Counted from the stretch's first letter, positions 8,522-16,742 are shown. The stretch is DNA of 64,000 bases from Lactiplantibacillus brownii (GCF_031085375.1 NZ_JAVCWF010000001.1:1364001-1428000), one strand, 5' to 3'. Notes: a model not told the origin generated them from the sequence alone. Numbers and translations: made by a program.

Positions 8522-8945
8522 AATGCCACCTCAATCTCTTAGTAAATCCACAGCAGTCAATTTACCATTGGCGTGCTGAAATTTTTTATGTCTATCGTCT
8601 AGGATAGCATAAGTGACTCACTTCGTCGGTTAAAACTTCGTAATGAAATCAGTGAAAGTTAAGTCGCTGAACCAAGCCCTGAAAAAGGTGGTAAGTAAGG
8701 GGAGTGGTGAAACACGCTTTGACAGCAACCCAACTAACTGCCGCGGCAAATCAGCCGGTTAACGATCCTTAGTATAGGAAACTAATTTCATTGATTGCTA
8801 GAATAGTGTTCAGATTATGGCTGGTAATCCTACTCATATCAGCGTTGTCTGCGCGCGGTTGATCAGCGGGGGTAAAACAGTTTTTAAAGAAGCGTATAAA
8901 TTCATTACGTGAAGAATGCCAAATAATGGGATTTATAGTACACTA
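8522..8945. other. 424-bp stretch without recognised gene
   Basis: No convincing open frame is present. Small hairpins are visible: CTATC-GTCTAG-GATAG (8592-8607), AAGTG-ACT-CACTT (8611-8623) and TTAGT-N7-ACTAA near 8770. The middle (about 8640-8880) is less AT-rich than a usual spacer and contains a purine-rich GGTGGTAAGTAAGGGG stretch and CAGCAACCCAAC, but I could not fit it to a riboswitch, T-box, 6S, RNase P or tmRNA pattern. The yfhO promoter must lie at its left end. Confidence 0.4.
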
Positions 8946-8974
8946 TTGAATGGTGATTACACACAGGGTAAAAT
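8946..8974 (+). promoter_or_regulatory. Promoter for pbp2B
   Basis: TTGAAT (8946-8951) and TAAAAT (8969-8974) are separated by exactly 17 bases. This gives a leader of about 85 nt before the TTG start of pbp2B. Confidence 0.7.
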
Positions 8975-9064
8975 AGTCTAAGTAATGCAATAATGTCCGA
9001 TTGCTAGTAGTATCCGGTGAACTTTAAGAAAATGCCCACCAAATTAAGAACGGGAGCCTGAGAA

Positions 9065-11107
9065 TTGAAACTGTTTAAGAAAGTAACTGCAAACCGTGAT
9101 CCTAATAAATCACATATTCCATTTCGATTAAACTTTTTATTTTTTATCGTCTTTTTGCTATTTGCAGCGTTAATTGGTCAGTTGGCTTACTTACAAGTTG
9201 ACTATGGGAATAAATTTGCGACAGAAGTTAATTCTGCCAACAATACGACTGCCACGGCTAGCGTGCAACGGGGGTCCGTTTACGATTCAACGGGTCGTGT
9301 CATGGTCGGTAACAAGTCTCATCAAGCGATTCAATATACGAAAGGCTTGAATGTTGCTTCTACTAAGATGTACACTGTCGCCACGAAATTAAGCAATTAT
9401 TTAACGGTTTCGACAGACACCTTGACCGATCGGAACAAGGCAGATTATTATCTGGCTAATGCCACTAACTTGAAAGCCGTCGCGAAGCATGTTAAGAATT
9501 CTTCCGACGCGGATGTGCTCTATGATCGTGAAGTAACTTATACGGTCAACAATCTCATTGACGGTCTGTCAGCCAATCAAAAAAATGCGGCTGAAATATT
9601 TGCCAAGATGAGTGCTGCTTATTCGCTCTCAACAGTAAATATTAAGTCGACGGGTGTGACGAGTCGTGAATTAGCTGAAATTGGTGAACACCAATCTGAA
9701 ATGCCTGGGATCAAAGTTGGGACGAGTTGGACGCGTAGCTATCCTAACGGGACCAGTTTGAGTAGTGTGCTTGGGACGGTCACGACTGAAAAGCAAGGGC
9801 TACCAAGTGACAGCATTAAAACGTTGTTAGCGGAAGGCTATTCACGTGATGATTCTGTTGGTCAAAGCCAATTGGAAAAGCAATACGAAAATGTACTACG
9901 TGGGACCAAGTCACAAACTGAAGTTAAAACTCAAGATGGCGTCATTAAGAAAGAAATCAAGAAGTATGGCGGCCAAAAGGGTGATAACGTTGATTTGACG
10001 ATTAATGCCAAATTCCAAGAAAAAGTGCAAAGTATCGTGATGGCTCAAGCGAAGTCAGCTGGTTCAGAGAATCAATATTCAGTTGGGGGTTACGCCGTTG
10101 TCTTGAATCCAACGACTGGAGCCGTTTATGCTTTAGCTGGTGCCGACCGTAATATCAAGACGGGTAAAGTCACTGAAAACGCCCTTGGCACGATTAACCA
10201 ATCCTTTGTTATGGGGTCAGTCGTCAAAGGGGCCACAGTTATGGGTGCCTTACAATCTGGCGTTATCACGCCAACAAGCAGTACGTTGACTGATACACCA
10301 ATTAAGTTAAAAGGGACTGCCACTAAGAGTTCTTGGTTTAACAAGAGTGGTGGCACCAGTTTGACCTTGAATGCTTCAACTGCAATGGAAGTTTCCTCTA
10401 ACTCGTACATGATGCAACTAGCAATGAAGGAGGGTGGCTTCAGCTATGCTTCTGGCAAGGGCTTGGATATGCCAACCTCGATCTTTGCTAAGTTGCGGGG
10501 CTACTTTAACGAGTTTGGTCTAGGGGTTTCAACTGGGATTGATTTGCCTGGTGAAGCGACTGGTTATGAAGGGACTGCTGACCAATCCCATATTGGTAAT
10601 GCGTTAGACTTGTCCTTCGGGAACTACGATTCGTACACGACCATTCAAGTGGCACAATATATTGCCACCATGGCCAATGGCGGTCGCCGAGTTGCGCCAC
10701 ACGTTGTTTCATCAATTTCTGGGACTAACGCTGACGGGAGTCAAGGTAAGACCAAGGTCAACGTTGGGACGCGTGTCTTGAATACGATCGACGTGCCAAG
10801 CTCTTACTTTGACGTCGTCCACACGGGTTATTGGGACGTTGTGCATGGGACTAGTCAATACAAGACTGGTAGAACCTTAGCCAATGTCTCACCAGCCGTA
10901 GCGGCGAAGTCTGGGACTGCTGAAACGTATTATAATGCGTCAACGCCAACTGAAACATTAAGTTTGGCGACTTATGCGCCATACAAGAATCCTAAGGTTG
11001 CGATTGCGATCGTCTTCCCAGGGATGAATAACAGTACAGAGAGTACCGTTAACTTGCAAACCGCAATCCAAATTTACAAAGCCTTTTGGAAGTATAATGC
11101 TAAATAA
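9065..11107 (+). CDS. pbp2B: Class B penicillin-binding protein 2B (peptidoglycan transpeptidase)
   Basis: This enzyme cross-links peptidoglycan at the septum or lateral wall and is a beta-lactam target. The 680 residues contain a short basic cytoplasmic tail, one membrane anchor (about residues 24-46), a dimerisation/pedestal domain and the transpeptidase domain. The three active-site motifs are all present: SVVK with the nucleophile Ser at 385, SSN at 444-446 and KSGT at 615-618. The start TTG 9065 follows GGGAG. It is transcribed alone, from its own promoter to a strong terminator. No PASTA domain is visible at the C terminus. Confidence 0.94.
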   Translation: MKLFKKVTANRDPNKSHIPFRLNFLFFIVFLLFAALIGQLAYLQVDYGNKFATEVNSANNTTATASVQRGSVYDSTGRVMVGNKSHQAIQYTKGLNVASTKMYTVATKLSNYLTVSTDTLTDRNKADYYLANATNLKAVAKHVKNSSDADVLYDREVTYTVNNLIDGLSANQKNAAEIFAKMSAAYSLSTVNIKSTGVTSRELAEIGEHQSEMPGIKVGTSWTRSYPNGTSLSSVLGTVTTEKQGLPSDSIKTLLAEGYSRDDSVGQSQLEKQYENVLRGTKSQTEVKTQDGVIKKEIKKYGGQKGDNVDLTINAKFQEKVQSIVMAQAKSAGSENQYSVGGYAVVLNPTTGAVYALAGADRNIKTGKVTENALGTINQSFVMGSVVKGATVMGALQSGVITPTSSTLTDTPIKLKGTATKSSWFNKSGGTSLTLNASTAMEVSSNSYMMQLAMKEGGFSYASGKGLDMPTSIFAKLRGYFNEFGLGVSTGIDLPGEATGYEGTADQSHIGNALDLSFGNYDSYTTIQVAQYIATMANGGRRVAPHVVSSISGTNADGSQGKTKVNVGTRVLNTIDVPSSYFDVVHTGYWDVVHGTSQYKTGRTLANVSPAVAAKSGTAETYYNASTPTETLSLATYAPYKNPKVAIAIVFPGMNNSTESTVNLQTAIQIYKAFWKYNAK

Positions 11108-11122
11108 TTAAATCCGATTTTC

Positions 11123-11156
11123 GATACCAGTATCTGAATTGATACTGGTATTTTTT
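11123..11156 (+). terminator. Terminator after pbp2B
   Basis: GATACCAGTATC and GATACTGGTAT form an 11-bp stem around TGAATT, followed by TTTTTT. Confidence 0.93.
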
Positions 11157-11232
11157 AGTTAATAATGGTATAGTAGTTCAAGTTAAGGGCTCCAGCCCTG
11201 TATTATGCGAATGAGTTTGGAGGGTCAACAAC

Positions 11233-11382
11233 ATGCGGGTACACATTACATTAGAATGTACAGAATGCCATGAACGTAACTACTTATCTTCAAAGAACCG
11301 TCGGAACAATCCGGATCGGGTCGAATTTAAGAAGTACTGTCCACGGGAACACAAAGTTACATTACATCGCGAAACGAAATAA
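11233..11382 (+). CDS. rpmG: 50S ribosomal protein L33
   Basis: The 49-residue protein reads [12 protein letters not shown]... and ends LHRETK, the family signature. It lies on the surface of the large subunit near the E site. The N-terminal CxxC pair (residues 9 and 12) is kept, but the second pair is reduced to a single Cys (CPRE), so zinc binding is doubtful; other L33 paralogues of this intermediate type exist. GGAGGG stands 8 bases before the ATG. A TATTAT -10 box (11201-11206) lies just downstream of a GGGCT-CC-AGCCC palindrome (11187-11198). Confidence 0.95.
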   Translation: MRVHITLECTECHERNYLSSKNRRNNPDRVEFKKYCPREHKVTLHRETK

Positions 11383-11406
11383 CAACGGGGTAGCCTGTTG
11401 TTTTTT
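11381..11406 (+). terminator. Terminator overlapping the rpmG stop
   Basis: AACAAC...GTTGTT with an inner GG/CC pair forms a stem starting inside the TAA stop and ending in TTTTTT. Confidence 0.75.
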
Positions 11407-11411
11407 CAGTG

Positions 11412-11498
11412 CATTGTCATTAGACAATGGGTTTCTCATTTGTTGGCAAATGGGTGGTTGTTTCAGACAATCACCCATGTTGATGAATGAGATTTTTT
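11412..11498 (+). terminator. Double hairpin with T-run upstream of fthC
   Basis: First, CATTGTC-ATTA-GACAATG (11412-11429). Second, a nested structure: TCTCATT (11434-11440) with AATGAGA (11486-11492), then TTTTTT, enclosing ATGGGTGGTTGT paired with ACAATCACCCAT. The second looks like an intrinsic terminator placed before fthC; it may be a second terminator for rpmG or an attenuator. Confidence 0.6.
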
Positions 11499-11541
11499 GT
11501 TATTAAGGGAAAAATCAAGTTGATAATGGGAGCGTGGTTGC

Positions 11542-12108
11542 ATGGAAAAGGGAGCCTTTCGAAAACAACAGATTGCACGTTTGAGTCAAATCTCTGCTGA
11601 AGAGCGGTTGCTGCAGGAGTCCAGCCTGCAACAACAACTATTTGCTAGTCCTGTTTGGCAACAAGCCCAAGTCGTGGCGACCACGATCAGTAGTGGCTTG
11701 GAAGTGGCGACTCAGCCAATCATTGAACAAGCTTGGGCGGCTGGCAAGCAAGTCTTGATTCCTAAAACGTTGCCGCATCGACAAATGGCATTTATGCCTT
11801 ACACGGCCGACAGTCAGTTGGCACGGACTAAATTTGGCCTATTTGAACCGACGACAGGACCCACCATTGATAAAAGTGCGATTGACTTAATTTTGGTTCC
11901 CGGACTTGGCTACAGCCAAAATGAGCTAGCACGCATCGGTTTTGGCGGCGGTTATTATGATCGTTATCTGGCTGATTATGCTGGGACCAAACTAACGTTG
12001 GCACTTCGTGAAATGGCGTTTGACCATGCTGAATGGCCCGTTGATGAGTATGATATTTTATTAGATCAATTATTGGTCGCAAAGGAGCGTGTTGATCACG
12101 AGCATTAA
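11542..12108 (+). CDS. fthC: 5-formyltetrahydrofolate cyclo-ligase
   Basis: This cytosolic enzyme converts 5-formyl-THF to 5,10-methenyl-THF with ATP, rescuing the dead-end folate form. The 188 residues fit the family. The basic start KGAFRKQQIAR holds the nucleotide-binding Lys/Arg, and the motif FGGGYYDRYL near residue 135 is diagnostic. GGGAG lies upstream of the ATG. Its 3' end overlaps the rhomboid gene by 17 bases, so they form one operon with yqgQ and glcK, a cluster also found in Bacillus (yqgN-yqgP-yqgQ-glcK). Confidence 0.93.
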   Translation: MEKGAFRKQQIARLSQISAEERLLQESSLQQQLFASPVWQQAQVVATTISSGLEVATQPIIEQAWAAGKQVLIPKTLPHRQMAFMPYTADSQLARTKFGLFEPTTGPTIDKSAIDLILVPGLGYSQNELARIGFGGGYYDRYLADYAGTKLTLALREMAFDHAEWPVDEYDILLDQLLVAKERVDHEH

Positions 12109-12772
12109 ACGGTGGTGGCAAACAGAACCAGCGATGACCCAAATTCTTTTGGGGATCACGGTGGCAGTTTTCTTGTTAGAGTGGTTACTGGGTGGCAGTA
12201 CCGTGACGGCAGTGCTGTATATGCTTGGCGCTAAAAATGATCAAGCCATCATTGCTGGTCAGTGGTGGCGCTTTATCACGCCAATCTTCTTACATATGGG
12301 GCTGACACATATCGCTTTGAATGGCGTCGTCATCTACTTTATGGGGATGCAAATTGAGGCGTTGTTCGGTCATTGGCGGATGCTGTTGATCTACTTATTA
12401 GGTGGCATCAGCGGTAATATCATGAGTTTTGGACTCTCGCCAGATCAATCGGTCGGTGCCAGTACGGCAATCTTTGCGTTATTTGGCGCTTTTCTGATGG
12501 TTGGTGAATCATTCTGGGAAAATCCAATGATTCGACGCTTAACAGGGCAATTCCTGATGTTCACGGTCCTGAATCTGGTCTTTGATTTATTCTCGTCAGG
12601 GATCGATATTTGGGGTCACGTGGGTGGCTTGATTGGAGGCTTTTTACTCGGCTATATCGTGGGAATTCCTCGGATGGGTAAAATTCCACGGATCAAACGA
12701 CTTTTGGCTGGTATCACGCTGTTAGTCGCTTGGGCGGCGATGATAAAATTAGGTTTTACAAATTTCCAATAA
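12092..12772 (+). CDS. Rhomboid-family intramembrane serine protease
   Basis: The 226-residue protein has six to seven membrane segments. The rhomboid active-site elements are present: HMGLTHIALNG in the second core helix, GASTAIFAL with the catalytic Ser in helix 4, and GHVGGLIGG with the catalytic His in helix 6. It cleaves substrates within the membrane; in B. subtilis the homologue GluP processes a magnesium transporter, but the substrate here is unknown. There is no TPR extension. AAAGGAG (12081-12087) is 4 bases before TTG 12092; the GTG at 12089 is too close, so I prefer TTG. Confidence 0.9.
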   Translation: MITSIKRWWQTEPAMTQILLGITVAVFLLEWLLGGSTVTAVLYMLGAKNDQAIIAGQWWRFITPIFLHMGLTHIALNGVVIYFMGMQIEALFGHWRMLLIYLLGGISGNIMSFGLSPDQSVGASTAIFALFGAFLMVGESFWENPMIRRLTGQFLMFTVLNLVFDLFSSGIDIWGHVGGLIGGFLLGYIVGIPRMGKIPRIKRLLAGITLLVAWAAMIKLGFTNFQ

Positions 12773-12799
12773 ACTGTATAATTAATCGAGGATATGCAC

Positions 12800-13021
12800 A
12801 TGAAAACACTTTACGACGTACAACAGTTACTGAAAAAGTTTGGTGTTTACGTTTACGTGGGCAAGCGGATTTGGGATATTGAACTCATGGCAATTGAGGT
12901 CGATCATTTGTACCAAGCCGGGGTGTTAGATGCCAAAATGTATGCACGCGTAAAACTCGTATTGACTCATGAGCACCGGATAGAAGCAGAACATGCGCGT
13001 GCAGACCACGCACATGATTAA
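12800..13021 (+). CDS. yqgQ: YqgQ-family small protein (DUF910)
   Basis: The 73-residue protein (MKTLYDVQQLLKKFG...) matches the DUF910/YqgQ family, a three-helix bundle proposed to bind nucleic acid; the role is unknown. ATG 12800 is chosen because CGAGG is 8 bases upstream, while the ATG at 12794 is only 2 bases from it. It sits between the rhomboid gene and glcK as in Bacillus. The C terminus is His/Ala-rich. Confidence 0.85.
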   Translation: MKTLYDVQQLLKKFGVYVYVGKRIWDIELMAIEVDHLYQAGVLDAKMYARVKLVLTHEHRIEAEHARADHAHD

Positions 13022-13038
13022 TGGAGGGATTTCGTAAC

Positions 13039-14001
13039 ATGGATCGCAAATTAATCGGCGTCGACCTTGGTGGGACGACGACCAAATTCGCCATTTTAAC
13101 TGAAAATGGCGACATTCAACAAAAGTGGAGTATTGAAACCACAATCTTAGATGAAGGCGCCCACATTGTGCCTAACATCATTGACTCAATCAATCATCAT
13201 TTGGACCTCTACAAGATGGATCGCTCACAATTTGTCGGTATCGGCATGGGCACACCTGGGACGGTTGATTTGGCTGCTGGGACCGTTATTGGGGCCTACA
13301 ACTTGAACTGGAAGACCTTACAACCAGTTAAAGAACAAATCGAAGCCGGAACCGGGATCAAGTTTACGCTTGATAACGACGCCAACGTGGCTGCTTTAGG
13401 CGAACGTTGGAAGGGTGCTGGCGAAAACGGTAATGATGTGGCTTTCGTGACCTTAGGGACTGGTGTCGGTGGCGGCTTGATCGCCGGTGGTCACTTGCTT
13501 CATGGTGCAGCTGGTGCGGCTGGTGAAATTGGTCATGTGACGGTTGAACCAAATGGCTACTTATGTACTTGTGGCAAACGCGGTTGTTTGGAACAATACG
13601 CTTCTGCTACTGGGGTCGTTCACGTTGCCCGTGATATGGCTGAAGAATTCTCTGGTGTTTCTAAGTTAAAAGAACTTTTAGACAACGGTGAAGAAATTAG
13701 TTCAAAGATTACCTTCGATTTAGCTAAAGAAGGCGACGTTTTGGCTAAGGGTGTTGTGGACAAGGTCTCTTATTACTTAGGTTTGGCATTGGCTAACGTG
13801 GGTAATACGATGAACCCTTCATCAATCATTATTGGTGGTGGGGTTTCAGCGGCCGGTGACTTCTTGTTGAAGCAAGTTGACGCTTATTTCCATCAATTTA
13901 CGTTCCCAACGGTTCGTAATACGACTAAGCTGAAGTTAGCTGTATTAGGTAACGATGCGGGTGTCATTGGTGCGGCTTCATTAGCCCAACGTTTCATTTA
14001 A
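13039..14001 (+). CDS. glcK: Glucokinase (ROK family)
   Basis: This cytosolic enzyme phosphorylates glucose to glucose 6-phosphate with ATP. The 320 residues show the phosphate motif DLGGTTTK (about 9-16), DNDANVAALGE with the catalytic Asp, EIGHVTVEP, and the ROK zinc cluster CTCGKRGCLE with Cys at about 176, 178 and 183. I chose ATG 13039: GGAGGG (13023-13028) lies 10 bases before it and itself overlaps the upstream in-frame ATG 13021. It ends the fthC operon and is followed by a terminator. Confidence 0.95.
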   Translation: MDRKLIGVDLGGTTTKFAILTENGDIQQKWSIETTILDEGAHIVPNIIDSINHHLDLYKMDRSQFVGIGMGTPGTVDLAAGTVIGAYNLNWKTLQPVKEQIEAGTGIKFTLDNDANVAALGERWKGAGENGNDVAFVTLGTGVGGGLIAGGHLLHGAAGAAGEIGHVTVEPNGYLCTCGKRGCLEQYASATGVVHVARDMAEEFSGVSKLKELLDNGEEISSKITFDLAKEGDVLAKGVVDKVSYYLGLALANVGNTMNPSSIIIGGGVSAAGDFLLKQVDAYFHQFTFPTVRNTTKLKLAVLGNDAGVIGAASLAQRFI

Positions 14002-14015
14002 CGATAAAAATTAGA

Positions 14016-14041
14016 AGGGACTCCACTGGGGTCTCTTTTTT
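14016..14041 (+). terminator. Terminator after glcK
   Basis: AGGGACTCC-ACT-GGGGTCTCT forms a 9-bp stem with two G-U pairs, followed by a T-run. Confidence 0.85.
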
Positions 14042-14286
14042 AGTCCAAAATTGTCGGTCTTCGAGGAACAGCTTGTTTGCTGTGAGACCGTTCTGTGCCT
14101 CACAAACGTGACTATTACGTTCCAGCATCATTTCAGATCAACGGAATGGGACGATTGGGCAGCAATATGTGCCAAAAAAAGACATGGTTTATCTTAATTG
14201 ACCAAGATCGCAAATTTACCTCCGCGGATAGGCTTGGGGGACTAGTAAAAGTAAGCGGTTTTGTGTAAAATAAAGAAGTAGAAATT
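14042..14286. other. Spacer between glcK and the rhodanese-like gene, with alternative hairpins
   Basis: CGGTCT (14055-14060) pairs with AGACCG (14085-14090) around an inner ACAGC/GCTGT stem. An overlapping alternative, GTGAG (14082-14086) with CTCAC (14098-14102), would exclude it. A 13-base string ACGTTCCAGCATC (14117-14129) recurs at 39358-39370. No gene is visible. Confidence 0.35.
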
Positions 14287-14298
14287 AGGAGGGATAGC

Positions 14299-14712
14299 GT
14301 GGTTTTAGGTGCAGTCGGTGCGATGACATACGTGAATATTGTATTGATCGTGTTAATCGCGGCATATTTTATTTATGTCTTTTATAGTTATATTCGTCGG
14401 CGTCAAGTTTCAACGATGCTCGATGAAGAAGAATTTACTAAGGGAATGCGTAAGGCTCAAGTGATTGATTTACGCGAAAAGAAAGAATTTGATGCGGGTC
14501 ATATTCTAGGGGCTCGTAACATTCCGTTCAATTCTTTAAAGGTACGGATGAATGAACTGCGTCAAGATATGCCAGTTTACGTCTACGACCAAACGCATAC
14601 GTTAAGTACGCGTGCTGTTGCAATGTTAGCTAAAAAAGGTTATTCAGAATTGTTCATTTTGAAGCCTGGTTATGCGCGTTGGGAAGGCAAAACGAAAAAA
14701 GCGAAGTATTAA
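14299..14712 (+). CDS. Membrane-anchored rhodanese-like protein lacking the catalytic cysteine
   Basis: The 137-residue protein has one N-terminal membrane segment (about residues 9-29) and a cytoplasmic single rhodanese domain (IDLREKKEFDAGHILGARNIPF). At the active-site loop, where active enzymes have Cys followed by four to five residues and Arg, it reads YDQTHTLSTRA: the Cys is replaced by Asp, so sulfurtransferase activity is unlikely. GTG 14299 follows AGGAGGG by 5 bases. It is convergent with the DUF3042-like gene and shares a terminator. Confidence 0.85.
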   Translation: MVLGAVGAMTYVNIVLIVLIAAYFIYVFYSYIRRRQVSTMLDEEEFTKGMRKAQVIDLREKKEFDAGHILGARNIPFNSLKVRMNELRQDMPVYVYDQTHTLSTRAVAMLAKKGYSELFILKPGYARWEGKTKKAKY

Positions 14713-14760
14713 AAAAATGGCGGCTGGAACAAAATAACTTTGTTCGTGCCACCATTTTTT
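14712..14760. terminator. Bidirectional terminator
   Basis: AAAAAATGG-C-GGC and GCC-A-CCATTTTTT form the outer stem, and GAACAAA/TTTGTTC the inner one around ATAAC. It lies between convergent genes and has A- and T-runs for both. Confidence 0.9.
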
Positions 14761-14764
14761 GCTA

Positions 14765-14941
14765 TTAACCGTTATGAGCTGAACGACTCTTGCGTAAAGC
14801 TTTCTTACGGCTTTCTTCAAACTTATTTTCTTGATCTTCGATTGGGTCAACGACCTGCTTCTTGAATGATAAAACAGAACCGATGACGGCACCGGCAGTC
14901 GCTACAACCCCAAATAAGAACCCGCGTGTAAATGATTTCAT
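14765..14941 (-). CDS. Small DUF3042-like membrane-associated protein (58 aa)
   Basis: Reading the minus strand from CAT at 14939-14941 gives a 58-residue protein that starts MKSFTRGFLFGVVATAGAV, has one hydrophobic segment (about 7-26), then a charged Lys/Glu/Arg tail ending SAHNG. AGGAGGT lies 7 bases upstream of the ATG. It resembles the short DUF3042 proteins of lactobacilli, of unknown function. Strong ribosome binding site, terminator and codon use support a real gene; the family name is from memory. Confidence 0.72.
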   Translation of the reverse strand: MKSFTRGFLFGVVATAGAVIGSVLSFKKQVVDPIEDQENKFEESRKKALRKSRSAHNG

Positions 14942-15045
14942 CGTTTGAACCTCCTAATAATTTGGTTACATTCATTATGTATGTTTTTTGGTGAAAGCGC
15001 AATATTAAAAGCTTAAAAAAAGCCTAAGCTAATTGAGGTGATTAG

Positions 15046-15780
15046 ATGTTAACCCAAATCATTGCCCATCGTGGCAGTAAAGGAACGCGACCAGAAAATA
15101 CCCTACCATCATTTCAAGCGGCGTTGCAGGATGGTGCCGACGGGATTGAAACGGATGTGCACTTGTCTAAAGATGGTCATTTGATCATTATTCATGACGA
15201 AAAAGTCGACCGCACGACTAATGGTAAAGGCCGGATCATGGATCTAACATTGGCCGAGTTGAAGCGATTGGATGCGGGGGCAACTTTTGATCCCGTGTAT
15301 GCGGGAACTCGAATTCCAACGCTTGATGAGGTTGTCCAACTCCTAGTCAAAGCAAAGTTTACAGGTATCTTCAATCTAGAACTTAAAACAAATAAAATTC
15401 ATTATGACGGCATCGAGGCCTTGGTTGCCGATTATTTTAATCATCATCCGGTGCCGTTTAAGTTAGTTTACTCAAGTTTTTATCCAAAATCGATTGAACG
15501 TTTGCATGCGTTGCAACCGGATGCGGAATTTGACAGTTTGTTTGAGACCAAGTTTAAAACGGCCAAGCGGTTGCATGCGGAACACGTCATCATTGGCTAT
15601 CATCCTGATATTCGGTGGGTGCGGCGGCATTGGTTGCTATTGCCTAAGGTGCAGTTACGGCCTTGGACTGTCAATACCGAACGGGATATGCGTTTTTGTT
15701 ACCGCCATCGTTTTGCCGGATTGATTACGGATTATCCTGGTTTGGCACATCGGTTACGTGTCAAGATGCAAGGGGGTTAG
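15046..15780 (+). CDS. Cytoplasmic glycerophosphodiester phosphodiesterase (GDPD/UgpQ type)
   Basis: The enzyme hydrolyses glycerophosphodiesters to glycerol 3-phosphate and an alcohol. The 244-residue protein has the GDPD signature at once: IAHRGSKGTRPENTLPSF (catalytic His with RGxxxxxPENT), ETDVHLSKDGHLIIIHDE (metal ligands and second His), then NLELKT and a C-terminal LITDYP. There is no signal peptide, so it is intracellular. TTGAGGTG precedes the ATG. miaA starts 6 bases after its stop, so the pair is probably one operon. Confidence 0.93.
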   Translation: MLTQIIAHRGSKGTRPENTLPSFQAALQDGADGIETDVHLSKDGHLIIIHDEKVDRTTNGKGRIMDLTLAELKRLDAGATFDPVYAGTRIPTLDEVVQLLVKAKFTGIFNLELKTNKIHYDGIEALVADYFNHHPVPFKLVYSSFYPKSIERLHALQPDAEFDSLFETKFKTAKRLHAEHVIIGYHPDIRWVRRHWLLLPKVQLRPWTVNTERDMRFCYRHRFAGLITDYPGLAHRLRVKMQGG

Positions 15781-15786
15781 GAATCG

Positions 15787-16713
15787 TTGACAACTAAAAA
15801 GGTACTCTTAATTGCGGGTCCGACTGCGGTCGGCAAAACGGCACTTTCATTGCAGCTGGCTAAAAAGTTTAATGGCGAGATTATTTCTGGCGATTCGATG
15901 CAGGTTTATCGTCATCTGGATATTGGCACGGCCAAAGTTTTACCGGCGGAACGGGCGGGCATACCTCATTATTTGATTGATATTAAAGCAGTGCCGGAAC
16001 GCTTCACCGTGGCTGAATTTGTGTCTCGTGCAACGGACTTGATCAATCAGATCCAAGCCCGCGGGAAGCTGCCGATCATTGTGGGTGGGACAGGCTTTTA
16101 TTTGCAATCATTGTTGGCAGGTTATCAATTTGGCGCGACCGCCACGGACCCTGATCTCACTTATCGGCAAACGTGGTTCGATTACGCGGCCGTCCATGGT
16201 GCGCCAGCCGTTTGGCAGGAACTGCAAGCGATTGACCCAACAGCCGCGGCCAACATTGCGCCCCAAAATTTAGTGCGGGTCGTCCGGGCGTTAGAATATT
16301 GGCATACCAGTGGTCAACTTTTTTCGGATCAAAAGGATCAAGCGACAGCGACTTTGGATGCTCTGACGGTGTGTTTGACGGCTAATCGGACTTTGCTATA
16401 TGAACGGATTAATCAGCGTGTCGATCAGATGGTAACGGCTGGTCTGGTGACTGAAGCCAAGTGGCTCTATGATCAAGGTGGCACAACCTTACCAGCTGGC
16501 AAAGGAATCGGTTATCATGAGTTATTTCCTTATTTTGCCGGTGAAAGTGAACTTGCACCAGCAATTGAAAAGATCAAGCAGGATTCCCGGCACTATGCCA
16601 AACGGCAATTGACGTGGTTTCGAAACAAGATGACGGTTAATTGGTATAACCTGCTAGAAAATCCCGATGAGCAAGAACTTATCGAGAAACAGGTGGCTAG
16701 TTGGTTAACCTAA
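15787..16713 (+). CDS. miaA: tRNA dimethylallyltransferase
   Basis: MiaA adds the dimethylallyl group to A37 of tRNAs reading UNN codons. The 308 residues carry the P-loop GPTAVGKT (about 11-18), the DSMQVYR motif, IVGGTGFYLQ and the C-terminal YAKRQLTWFRN tRNA-binding segment. The start is TTG 15787, with TTAGGA overlapping the upstream stop. In many Firmicutes miaA lies next to hfq; here it is instead just before glnRA. Confidence 0.95.
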   Translation: MTTKKVLLIAGPTAVGKTALSLQLAKKFNGEIISGDSMQVYRHLDIGTAKVLPAERAGIPHYLIDIKAVPERFTVAEFVSRATDLINQIQARGKLPIIVGGTGFYLQSLLAGYQFGATATDPDLTYRQTWFDYAAVHGAPAVWQELQAIDPTAAANIAPQNLVRVVRALEYWHTSGQLFSDQKDQATATLDALTVCLTANRTLLYERINQRVDQMVTAGLVTEAKWLYDQGGTTLPAGKGIGYHELFPYFAGESELAPAIEKIKQDSRHYAKRQLTWFRNKMTVNWYNLLENPDEQELIEKQVASWLT

Positions 16714-16742
16714 AAATTAAATTGGTATACCTATATTAACGA

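Noticed and set aside
8640-8880. Possible T-box, SAM, cobalamin, c-di-AMP or 6S RNA before pbp2B
   Set aside because: Fragments such as GGTGGTAAG and CAGCAACCC recall such elements, but none of the conserved cores appears in the right order.
11270-11506. 78-residue open frame over rpmG and the following hairpins
   Set aside because: It is out of frame with rpmG, which is a clear L33, and ends in terminator hairpins.
14987-15000. Possible cre (TGAAAGCGCAATAT) before the glycerophosphodiesterase gene
   Set aside because: The 3' half-site does not match the required CA, and it is not palindromic.
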